Below are positions 56,045 to 64,000 of a DNA stretch of 64,000 nt, piece by piece. A model generated the notes under the pieces. That model was given only the letters and a program-made list of their open reading frames with translations, had not been told where the DNA came from and made no database searches. Position numbers and translations under genes: made by a program. Source of the stretch: Amyelois transitella (taxonomy: Eukaryota; Arthropoda; Insecta; Lepidoptera; Pyralidae); assembly GCF_032362555.1 (NCBI RefSeq), contig NC_083516.1:2939001-3003000 (forward strand). Reading direction: 5' to 3'. The first letter of the stretch is position 1; every line of letters begins with the position of its first letter.

Positions 56045-56640
56045 AAATACCGATGAGAGAGCCGGGCAGGCTATACCCATCAGCTCCCACGCCACTCTCT
56101 GACAGATGGATTTCAGTCAGCTCTATAACTCCAATATCGAAATCTGAGTAGTTCATTAAAACCTCGGTGCCTTCGAAACTAACTCTTTCGCATTTTCGTG
56201 CATTGTCTTAATTATCATTAACTTCCGGGGAAAGTCTCCGATGTTTGGAATTTAATAATGTCACATGCATTTTGACTTTATCTTGCCCATATCTTTTCTT
56301 CATTATCCCTGCTTTGTAAAAATAATCCGACAAAGAGTCGATGAGATTTTGTAGAATGCCAGTTGGGGCATCCTCTTCTTGGACATCGCAATATAAAATA
56401 TCGATTGCTTTCGGGTTATCATTCATATACGATAGACCTTTTAAACGTATTTTAAAAGGTAAATGCTTTCGTATTAGTGGCAATACAATTATTTCATTCC
56501 CTTCTTTAAGCAGGTTGGCAACCTGCAATGTCCTCCTCCTCCTCCACTCCACCACTCCACTCCACCTCCTCGTCCGTCAGACACATGACGCCAAAAGTGA
56601 TGTGCAACTTGCTCTCTCTTATAAATAATGAGTCTTCAAC
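56045..56640 (-). pseudogene. ASCC1-like pseudogene, minus strand
   Basis: Reading from 56640 downward: VEDSLFIRESKLHITFGVMC, then a GGAGTGGA-type expansion of about 31 bp at 56527-56565 that shifts the frame, then VANLLKEGNEIIVLPLIRKH through KMHVTLLNSKHRRLSPEVND. An in-frame TAA replaces the Leu codon after VNDN (near 56208). The C-terminus continues as NYSDFDIGVIELTEIHLSES and GVGADGYSLPG. The KH half is absent. Similarity to the intact copies is high, so decay is recent. The opposite orientation to the other copies points to rearrangement. Confidence 0.85.
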
Positions 56641-56689
56641 ATATAATTAAGAAATGAAACAACACACACACACAAATTAAGACAAAAAT

Positions 56690-56810
56690 ACGATTGAAAT
56701 CCTTTTTTAAATATTTCAGAATTGCAGGTAAGAATTTCTCCAATACTCATGTGCAACTTGCTCCATCTCATAAATAATGAATTTTTAATACCACTCTCAA
56801 CTTCTTTTTA
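56690..56810 (-). pseudogene. ASCC1-like pseudogene fragment, minus strand
   Basis: The minus strand reads ESGIKNSLFMRWSKLHMSIG, the first H-x-T region in degraded form (H-M-S), followed by 'TTCTTACCTGCAATTCTGAA'. The same degraded join occurs on the plus strand at about 59725-59900, so the two fragments share a damaged ancestor. Confidence 0.7.
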
Positions 56811-57409
56811 TTTATTATTTGCCACAAGGCTTAAAGATAATTATTATAAAATTATCTTAGTTTATATATGTTTATTGTTTGTATCTATGTCAGTATTTAC
56901 ACAGCGACTTGTCTCTTTTTTACTTATTTATGTAGTTAATTTCCTTTTCGCCGATTGACTAGAAGAGATCCATCATTCATGGGATAAGTTCGCTATTGCA
57001 AGTGATTTCTTTTATAATCATGTACTATTTCTCGTAACGGATCAGGTCTCGGGACGGTCAGGGATGTGATAAACAAAAGTTAATCACATCCCTGCAGCTA
57101 ACCAAGGATATTTTTTAGATTTTTAAACAATAATTTTATTTTGATGAATTTATGAGAACAAATGCCGATCAGTAAAAAAATTATGGGTAACTTAATTACA
57201 ATTTTTTTTGATTGAGCCACATTTTATTATTTATGTTACATTTTTGGAAAACTTACAGCAAAAACATAAGAAGATAAACGACAAAAAGAAATAAGACAAA
57301 TTACAAGTTTCCACCGAAAAAAAAATCAGTAAACAAAAAAAACCTCATCTGAAATTGGATGACATCGTGTCCAGAAACAAAAACAAGAGATAAATCCAGT
57401 TACACATAC

Positions 57410-58100
57410 ATATAGTAAAAAGTATAGGTCCCAAAACGGACCCTTGTGGTACTCCCGATGAGACAGTCCGGTATGGCGAAAGAAACCCTTGACAACAAAC
57501 AAACGAAAACATGGGTGTAGCGGCCGTTCAGCCTTCATGGACAAACAGACTCTTTGACTTGACAATTTAGATGACCAAAACCGACTGACAGACTTATGAA
57601 AAAAGGACAATCGACACTAAGACGAGACGACGATAAGACGACATCTTGAACAGGCCAAATTCTTTTTTATTATATTCAGACACGACCAATAGACCCTCGG
57701 CCCGTTCAATGGTCGAAATAAGTTCTTCGAGTATGCGGCTATACAGGACTTTGCAGAAACCTTAAAGTCGATATTAATTATATTCACTTCATCCAGACCA
57801 TCAAAACCTGATAAACGGCGATGAGTAGATAAATGACCAACAAAAATCCATCTCGCTGATGGGTGTTGAATGACCACACGCAGAAATGTTGTATTATACA
57901 TATAATAAATAATTAACGCAACGTTCATCTGCTAAGTAATGTTGTTCCATTTTTGAATTGGTATTTGTGTAATTTGCCTACGGTCAAATAAATAGGATCC
58001 AATTAAATTTAACAAATTTCTCTTAACACCTATAGCTTCGACTTTTTCAAGTGGTATGTCAAGTTTAACATAATCAAAAGCTTGCGTCATATCGGAATAT
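57410..58100 (-). mobile_element. Non-LTR retrotransposon (jockey/CR1-like) RT remnant, minus strand
   Basis: From 58095 down the minus strand reads DMTQAFDYVKLDIPLEKVEA, IGVKRNLLNLIGSYLFDRRQ and TQIPIQ, the motif A region and following palm segment. After a disrupted section, about 57470-57415 reads SSGVPQGSVLGPILFT (motif B). YADD and later motifs are lost. The middle segment (57770-57830) is similar to 43800-43860. An internal rearrangement separates motifs A and B by about 480 bp, more than normal. Confidence 0.8.
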
Positions 58101-59104
58101 CACAAACTTCTTTTCTATTGTCAGCTTCATTTAAAACATTTAAAAACCTTTCTGTTCATTACATAAAATAAGCTTTTCCTCGAAATAGAATTGTGAATAC
58201 GAATTCGCAAGTTTTTTTATAGATTTTTGACAATGTTGAATTTTAATTGGTCTATAGTATTGCTTTTTTATTTATTTTTTATCTTTTACATAGAGGTGTA
58301 ATGATGGATATTTTCAGTTCCCCTAGAAAAACACCAGCATACAAGCTGAAATTTATTAGATAACTTAGATGATGACAAATAGTTTCATTAATTGTTTACA
58401 GTCAAACTGAGTAAGGTTTACTCAGTTGGACTGTTGGCGGTTAAATTTTAATTATTTTAGTAGATATGCCATCATACTCAACACTTCCGGTATTTTTAAA
58501 ACTTTAAACAATCTTATAAACAACATGTGAGGGACATGGAGCCATGACCACAGACGGTTGTTGAGATGTTCTATTATTACTAGAGTATTTACAGGTTTTT
58601 TTATCAATGAAATAGTTATTAAAAGCATAATTCAGTGGGATCAGTTATATATTGATCATCCACCTTATCCTACTTCCTTATCACCTTATCCTTATCATAC
58701 TTCATATATCATATCAGATGTCATTATTTTGCCTCAATTTTGTAAATTATATTTTTTAAAACGTCTAGTATAAGGTCGCTAAGGTTTTAATTTTATTTTT
58801 ATAAAAGGCTCCGTTTCTTTTGACTACACATGTTTAATCCTTTAAATTAAAATGTTTTATGCCCATTTAGATTTGCAATTAACGTGTACTTTTATGTGCT
58901 TTTTCGGAAAACCGTGAAAACGAAATGTGATTGCAAGCTACGTTGGAATCTTCTGTTGAATATACTTCAAAAAAGTTAATGCTCTTTATTTGAGTTTTTA
59001 AATGTTATTGGACTTTATCTCGCATTTTTTGGCAATGGGAAAGATATGGAGAGTGTATCTATTCAAAAGTGCCGGAAACCACACGGCATTTAAAAACTGA
59101 ACAA
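58101..59104. other. Intergenic or intronic DNA, nothing recognised
   Basis: AT-rich. An S1 end fragment ('CAATGGGAAAGATATGGAGA', 'GCCGGAAACCACACGGCA') lies at about 59030-59091. No gene recognised. Confidence 0.45.
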
Positions 59105-59395
59105 ATTCCAATGTCATTATCAAAAATGAATGATAACCCAAAATATTTTATATTGTAATGTGTAAGAGGATGCCCCCCATCTGGCATAGTGCAAAGACTC
59201 ATCGACTCTTTGTCGGAATATTTTTATAAAGCAGGATTAATAAAGAAAAATCATGGACAAAAAAACAGTAAAAATGCAAGTGACATTGCTGATTTCAAAA
59301 TATTGAAGAGTTTCCCCGGAAGTTAAAGGAAATTAAGAAGATGCACAACATGCGAAAGAGTTGATCAAAGCGATAATAGCACAATGTAGGCACAT
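59105..59395 (+). pseudogene. ASCC1-like pseudogene fragment (C-terminal half)
   Basis: 'AATGAATGATAACCCAAAAT', 'ATCGACTCTTTGTCGGAATA' and 'TTTCCCCGGAAGTTAAAGGA' match the coding sequence for YMNDNPKA through LSPEVND with several frameshifts and a stop. More diverged than the other copies. Confidence 0.75.
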
Positions 59396-59489
59396 AACGG
59401 TGGGTTACAACAGAGTCAGATAAGGACTTACTAAGAGCTATAATGAACTCAGCCAACTTGGCCCTATATAACACTTTGATTGTGGCGTT

Positions 59490-59900
59490 AAAGTCATTAA
59501 GCTTGGCAACAATAACTATAAAACCTATTTAAATATAACACAGCAATATTAAGGCTGAATCATTGGATAAAGGTGCTGTGGAAAGAAGTGTTGAAAATTA
59601 TATTCTCATTTAAAAAGTCCAAAAGAAACCAATCTTTGGTTAAATCGTCAACAACATAAAAGCAGAAAGAAAATATTTGAATCAAATTGTTTCGTTTGCA
59701 ACACGAGGCAATAATAAAATAAAGTTGAGAGTGGTGTTAAAAAGTCATTATTTATGAGATGGAGCAAGTTGCACATCAGTGTTGGAGTCATGTGTTTGAC
59801 AGACACAGAGCACGGGAGACATTGCAGGCATGCAGATATTCTTACCTGCAATTCTTAAATATTTACCATTAAAAAAGGATTTCGATAGTATTTCTAAAGG
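59490..59900 (+). pseudogene. ASCC1-like pseudogene fragment (KH half to first H-x-T)
   Basis: 'AAAGTCATTAAGCTTGGCAA' aligns to KVIKIGNNN, and 'GGTGCTGTGGAAAGAAGTGT' to the KH loop region. The frame is broken by stops and small deletions. The part after about 59725 (GAGATGGAGCAAGTTGCAC) is shared with 56690-56810. It follows the C-terminal fragment 59105-59395, as if parts were shuffled. Confidence 0.75.
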
Positions 59901-59974
59901 TAAATATTTACGTGTAGAATTGATATTTCTCATTAAGTGAAAGTGTATCTTAGTTTACTTATTTTTAGTTTAAG

Positions 59975-60990
59975 GTGAAATATAATGATATATAACAGAA
60001 ATACGTATTTAGGTGTATAATTGGAAAATATTGAAAAATTTTAACTGGATCGGCCACACGCTCCGAAGGTACACATACCGAGGCAAGCCCTAGACTGGAA
60101 TCCCCAAGGAAAGCGTAAACGTGGCCGCCTTAAACAGACCTGGCGGCGGACAATCATCGTAGAGGTGAAGAATCTATGGAAGACTTGGAGCGAAATAAAA
60201 CGCGAAGCTCAAGACCGAGCGGGATGGCGACGCACTGTGGATGCCCTCTGCCCCAGCTAGGGGAAATAGGACCTTAAGTCAAGTAAGTCATTGGAAAATA
60301 GGTGCTATGGAAAGAAGTATAGGAAATTAAACAGTCTTATTTAAGAATACCCAAAGGCCGGGGTAATTATAATATTTGGAAAGACAGTCGATAACGTAAA
60401 ATCAGCAAGAAAATGTTTGGAAGAAATTGTTTCATTTTCAGCAATAAAACACAATCAACTCATTTCCTAAATATACCGGTTAACACCACTTCAATCAAGA
60501 AGAGATATTTAGCTTTTAAGAGTGCCGTCTTGAAAACCTGTCCAATTGAGAGTGGTGTTGAAGACTCATTATTCATGAGAGGGAGCAAGTTGCACATCAC
60601 TATTGGAGTCATGTGTCTGACGGACGGGGAGACATTGCAGGCTTCCAACCTGCTTAAAGAAGGGAATGAAAAAATTGTGATGCCACTAATACGAAATCAT
60701 TTACCTTTTAAAATACGTTTAAAAGGTCTATCGTATATGAATGATAACCCGAAAGCAATAGATATTTTATATTGCGATGTCCAAGAAGAGGATGCCCCAA
60801 CTGGCATTCTACAAAATCTCATCGACTCTTTGTCGGATTATTTTTACAAAGCAGGGATAATGAAGAAAAGATATGGGCAAGATAAAGTCAAAATGCATGT
60901 GACATTATTAAATTCCAAACATCGGAGACTTTCCCCGGAAGTTAATGATAATTTAGACAATGCACGAAAATGCGAAAGAGTTAGTTAGTT
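59975..60990 (+). pseudogene. ASCC1-like pseudogene interrupted by a retroelement tail
   Basis: The KH part ('CGTATTTAGGTGTATAATTG ... GGTGCTATGGAAAGAAGTA') is split by the insertion at 60031-60289 and carries stops and a deletion at 'CCCAAAGGCCGGGG'. From about 60440 to 60985 the frame is open: THFLNIPVNTTSIKKRYLAF to LDNARKCERVS, with both H-x-T motifs intact and very close to the functional copies. It then breaks off at 60988, where a second partial copy begins. An ORF of 191 codons (60413-60988) survives but lacks the KH domain and C-terminus. Confidence 0.85.
60020..60300 (+). mobile_element. Retroelement 3' tail insertion with 11 bp target duplication
   Basis: ATTGGAAAATA at 60020-60030 and 60290-60300 flanks 259 bp. 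Inside, the plus strand reads WIGHTLRR, then WNPQGKRKRGRLKQTWRRTI, then EAQDRAGWRRTVDALCPS and a stop, the usual C-terminus of insect endonuclease/reverse-transcriptase ORFs. 5' truncation and the 11 bp duplication fit target-primed insertion. It landed in the KH segment of the pseudogene at 59975-60990. Confidence 0.85.
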
Positions 60991-61504
60991 TTTAGTCAGT
61001 TAGTCATGTGTCTGACGGACGAGGAGACATTGCAGGCTTCCAACCTGCTTAAAGAAGGGAATGAAAAAAATGTGATGCCACTAATACGAAAGCATTTACC
61101 TTTAAAAATATGTTTAAAAGGTCTGTCGTATATGAATGATAACCCGAGAGCAATTGATATTTTATATTGCAATGTTTCAGAAGAGGATGACCTAACTGGC
61201 ATTCTACAAAATCGCATCGACTCATTGTCGGACTACTTTTATAAAGCAGAGATAATGAAGAAAAGATATGGGCAAGATAAAGTCAAATTCAAAATGCATG
61301 TGACATTGTTAAATTCCAAACATCGAAGACTTTCCCCGGAAGTTAAAGATTATTTAGACGATGCACAAAAATTCGAAAGAGTTAATTTCGACGGCACCGA
61401 TTTTAAAAAACTACTCAGATTTAGATTTTGGAGTTGCAGAGTTGACTGAAATCCATCTATCAGAGAGCGGTGTGGGACCTGCCCGTCTCTATCGTCTACT
61501 GTAA
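60991..61504 (+). pseudogene. ASCC1-like pseudogene, second partial copy
   Basis: It starts abruptly after 'TTAGTTAGTTTTTAGTCAGT' with MCLTDEETLQASNLLKEGNE and runs to the C-terminus. One codon pair is inserted (KVKFKMHVTLL), and a frameshift near 61400 (DFKKLLRFRFWSC) breaks the end. The last residues are deleted (GVGPARLYRLL). It looks like an incomplete tandem duplication of the 3' half. It is more diverged than 60440-60985. Confidence 0.8.
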
Positions 61505-61742
61505 ATAAAAATTCTTTCTTTACCGTGGAGCCCAAATCTTTTCTATTTCTTGTCTATGTTCGGTTTTAATAACTGTCAGTGTTCATTATTTTGTTGCAAC
61601 AAATATAAAACATTTACCTTATGAAATATGATTCTATCGTATAGCTATATATATCTTGATCACTGTGAGAGCAGGATGGAACGATAATTGTGACGCATGA
61701 TTTTGCACGATGCTGTTCATTTTTCGCGGTTTATTTAATTTA

Positions 61743-61795
61743 TTATTACTTCAACTGCTTTAATATTATATAAATTCAAATAGTTGAAGTAATAA
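61743..61795. repeat. Inverted repeat, 14 bp arms
   Basis: TTATTACTTCAACT (61743-61756) and its exact reverse complement (61782-61795) flank a 25 bp AT-rich spacer downstream of the last ASCC1 pseudogene. Confidence 0.65.
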
Positions 61796-61804
61796 AAAAC
61801 TCAT

Positions 61805-62247
61805 TATCACTACATACTATAAAACAAAGTCGCTTCCTCTGTCCCGATGTCCCTTTGTATGCTTAAATCTTTAAAACAACGCACCGGATTTTGATGTCAC
61901 CGGTTTTTTTCAATAGATAGTGATTTAAGAGGAAGGTTATATAATGTATAATGTATATATATAATAACATCCATTAAAAAATGGAGAAATACTGTTGTTT
62001 TTGAGGTTTCTAATGTGATGTCGTTAATTATCATATTTTTTTCCGCGTACATTGCAAACGCAGGCTGAACCCTACGAGATTTACCAAAATAGTGTACTAA
62101 TTATTTGTACACATTGAAAAGGTCTATAGAAAACTCCGCGATGGTATATGTCTATCTCTCATGGATATCCCACAATATTTTTTTTTTGTCATTTACTTTT
62201 TACGACCATCAGCATTGCACCCGTGCGAAGCCGGGGCGGGTCGCTAG
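61805..62247. repeat. Helitron-like non-autonomous repeat
   Basis: Starts near 'ACTATAAAACAAAGTCGCTT', contains 'CACCGGATTTTGATGTCACC' and 'AATAACATCCATTAAAAAAT', and ends 'GTGCGAAGCCGGGGCGGGTC' plus GCTAGT. The same ending closes 18224-18387. A GC-rich end before CTAG|T fits a Helitron 3' terminus; the start and the lack of target duplication were not proven. Confidence 0.5.
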
Positions 62248-63013
62248 TTATAAATAAGTTACGAAAATATTTTTAATAATCAAAACAAATACAAGGTTTT
62301 TGATTAATTTAACTAAAATATTTTTATCTTCATATAAATTTAACCGAAAATGTTTTAGTAGAAATCATGCCAGGACTGAGTGAAAAATTTTAAAAAAATG
62401 TTTAAAGAAAAATTCAAACCCTAGCAATAATAAAAGGTCAACCCGGGCAAGCGTGACCGTGGGGCTATTGTGACGTTTACAAATATTGCGAGAAATACAC
62501 GTTTTTAGTTAAAACGCCATCTTCTGATCTATGCTAGAACGTCTACGCTACCGTGCTGTTTTAAAATGGCGTATCTAACTTCTACTGTTTTACCGACAGA
62601 TGCCATTATATAACACCTGTCGAATACAAACGGGACGCGGTAAAATTTGCTGAAATTGATTTGAAGTTTTTACAAGTTATTTCTGGTTTATTTTAACACA
62701 ATAAAAGGTGAGTTATTTCAAGTGTATTATATACTTATGATTTCGTACAGTTTCATGACTATTACTCCGTTTTTTTACATGAAAAACATCGCGCCTAATA
62801 CCTAACCTGTTAAAGTGTGACAGTGTCACGTTTACTCCAGTAGCGTTCTATGAGAACAACATTACTAGTGATGGGACAGCCTATACATTTATCGAGCTTA
62901 CCTTGACGTCAGCTACCATCCACATGATTGAAACAAATGTAGTTATGTGCAATACCTACTTTGGAATGTCGTTACAACAATTAAATGTAGTATTATTTTA
63001 TTTTTTGTTTTAG

Positions 63014-63400
63014 ATGGTAAGACACTATGTTAGGAAAACCAGTGACAAATATTTACCTCAAACACTGTCAGAAGCCGTACAAGCTGTGAAGGAGCAACGG
63101 ATGACAGCATACAAAGCTGCCAGAGTTTTTAATATTCCGAGATCAACCATAGTTGCACGTGTGAATGGCGATCGAGGTGTGAAATCGAGTAATCGTGGAA
63201 GACCAGTATTAACGCCAGATTTTGAAAAAAAAATCTCTACAATGCTGCATACTATGGAGCGATACGGTTTTGGTTTAACCCGACGGGGAGTGAGAGCTTT
63301 AATTGGCCAATACGTTCGCCGTAATAATATTGAAATTCCCTTCAATGATGGGATACCAGGTGAATATTGGATTAGAGGCTTCAAGACGATTCAGTCATAG
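63014..63400 (+). CDS. Pogo/Tigger-type transposase N-terminal DNA-binding region
   Basis: The 128-residue frame reads SEAVQAVKEQRMTAYKAARV and FNIPRSTIVARVNGDRG, a psq-type helix-turn-helix (about residues 15-60). It then reads GRPVLTPDFEKKISTMLHTM, ERYGFGLTRRGVRALIGQYV and GIPGEYWIRGFKTIQS, the CENP-B-like N-terminal segments of pogo-family transposases. It stops where a full transposase (about 500 residues) would enter the DDE core. A short acceptor-like 'TTTTGTTTTAG' precedes the ATG. It could encode a DNA-binding protein without catalytic activity, as in other CENP-B-related domesticated proteins, but a dead deletion derivative is more likely. Confidence 0.75.
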   Translation: MVRHYVRKTSDKYLPQTLSEAVQAVKEQRMTAYKAARVFNIPRSTIVARVNGDRGVKSSNRGRPVLTPDFEKKISTMLHTMERYGFGLTRRGVRALIGQYVRRNNIEIPFNDGIPGEYWIRGFKTIQS

Positions 63401-63608
63401 AAAAGAATGATACAGTCTTAGTTCGACATTTTGAAAATAGTAATTGTAAGTTTTATGTCGGTATAATACAAAAAATAGAAAAACATGGTCAATACAGAAT
63501 TCAATTTTATAAACATTACAGAGACAATAAAAAGTTTCTTAAATTTTCAATGAATAAAAAAATAGATATGGATATTATTCTCACAACAAACATCGTAAAA
63601 AAATTGAT
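63399..63608 (+). pseudogene. Pogo-type transposase C-terminal remnant
   Basis: In another frame right after the N-terminal ORF, GAA AAG AAT onward reads NDTVLVRHFENSNCKFYVGI, IQKIEKHGQYRIQFYKHYRD and NKKFLKFSMNKKIDMDI. The V-L-V-x-F ... Y-V-G-x-I ... K-F-x-K pattern resembles the C-terminal domain seen on many insect pogo-like transposases. The junction at about 63395 therefore removes the DDE core and changes frame. Confidence 0.5.
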
Positions 63609-63617
63609 TTGTTACAG

Positions 63618-63862
63618 ATATCTGAGGATCCTTCTGTTTTTGTTTTATTTAACTCACATGATGAGGTTTATTTTTAATTTATTCGTTTGATATCATTAAA
63701 GATTATAATTGTTTTGTAGCTTCATAAAAGGCATTTTTTTACTCTTTAGAAACCTGAGAATCCTTCTATTTTTGTTTTATTTAACTCGCATTATGAGGTT
63801 TATTTTTAATATTTTGTTTGATATTACGAAAGTCTAAAATTGTTTTGTAGATTTATAAACGG
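63618..63862. repeat. Tandem duplication in the transposon 3' region
   Basis: 'CTTCTGTTTTTGTTTTATTT' then 'AACTCACATGATGAGGTTTA' (63631 onward) recur as 'CTTCTATTTTTGTTTTATTT' then 'AACTCGCATTATGAGGTTTA' about 130 bp later. Substitutions show that it is not a recent artefact. Confidence 0.7.
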
Positions 63863-64000
63863 AAAAATTTCATAAATCAACCCCTTAAGAGCAGCAATAA
63901 AAGAAGAAAGTTACTTACTATGATAAATTTTTTATTTTATTTTGATACGCGGGCGAACAGCTATCTACTACTTACATAAGTATATATATATATATACACA

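Larger units (their letters stand above)
62440..63870 (+). mobile_element. Internally deleted pogo-type DNA transposon
   Basis: Organised as an upstream leader with a probable 5' UTR exon ending 'CAATAAAAG|GTGAG' (62707), an intron to 'TTTTGTTTTAG|ATGG' at 63013, an N-terminal DNA-binding ORF (63014-63400) and a C-terminal remnant (63399-63608). Two tandem copies of a roughly 125 bp 3' segment follow (about 63618-63862). The whole catalytic DDE core is missing between the two coding parts. Terminal inverted repeats were not identified, so the boundaries are approximate. Confidence 0.65.

Noticed and set aside
54008-64000. Upstream LST8 exons (first WD repeats)
   Set aside because: Looked for WD-repeat words on the minus strand and found none; they must lie outside the window.
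1-64000. CRISPR arrays, operons, ribosome binding sites or bacterial features
   Set aside because: Introns, poly(A) signals and SINEs show animal nuclear DNA; the only regular tandem array (20399-21046) has no spacers.

Overview
This window is nuclear DNA of an insect, most likely a moth or butterfly (Lepidoptera). It is AT-rich. Its genes are broken by many short introns with GT/AG borders, and introns and intergenic DNA are full of short interspersed elements, non-LTR retrotransposon remnants and small DNA transposons. The order-level call is inference from repeat style and protein similarity; no species can be named from sequence alone. || Layout. 1-9.2 kb: intergenic DNA with decayed retroelements (a reverse-transcriptase C-terminus at about 5.5-6.2 kb) and short interspersed repeats. 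9.18-10.51 kb (+): five-exon TOM22 gene, a mitochondrial outer-membrane import receptor. 11.27-31.98 kb (+): a complete 23-exon flightless-I gene (leucine-rich repeats plus gelsolin-like domains, 1238 residues by my splice model, phase-consistent throughout). Its introns hold at least two dozen repeats, including an 8 x 81 bp tandem array and a decayed copy of part of one of its own exons. 33.63-33.90 kb (-): EMRE (SMDT1), the small regulator of the mitochondrial calcium uniporter, in one exon. 34.65-39.12 kb (+): an eight-exon GGA clathrin adaptor gene (VHS, GAT and GAE domains, 653 residues). EMRE and GGA are head to head about 750 bp apart. || 42.10-54.01 kb (-): the last two exons of LST8 (TOR complex WD40 subunit) separated by an intron of about 11.6 kb; the upstream exons were not found and should lie beyond the window. 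Inside that intron, on the opposite strand, a tandem duplication (about 43.81-48.94 and 49.07-53.61 kb) carries two intact intronless genes of 326 residues with a KH domain and a 2H-phosphoesterase-like domain, the architecture of ASCC1. The two proteins differ at five residues. Copy 1 holds a THAP-encoding transposon that copy 2 lacks, and copy 2 holds a SINE-like insert that copy 1 lacks. || 54-61.5 kb: a graveyard of broken copies of the same ASCC1-like gene on both strands, mixed with reverse-transcriptase fragments, a 120 bp perfect palindrome and a retroelement tail that landed in one pseudogene with an 11 bp target-site duplication. 61.8-64 kb: a Helitron-like repeat and an internally deleted pogo-type transposon that keeps an intact N-terminal DNA-binding ORF. 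|| The conserved housekeeping genes (TOM22, FliI, EMRE, GGA, LST8) are ordinary in kind. The unusual part is 42-61.5 kb: an intronless, locally multiplying ASCC1-like family nested in a TOR-pathway gene. All similarity statements are from reading translations; no database search was run.
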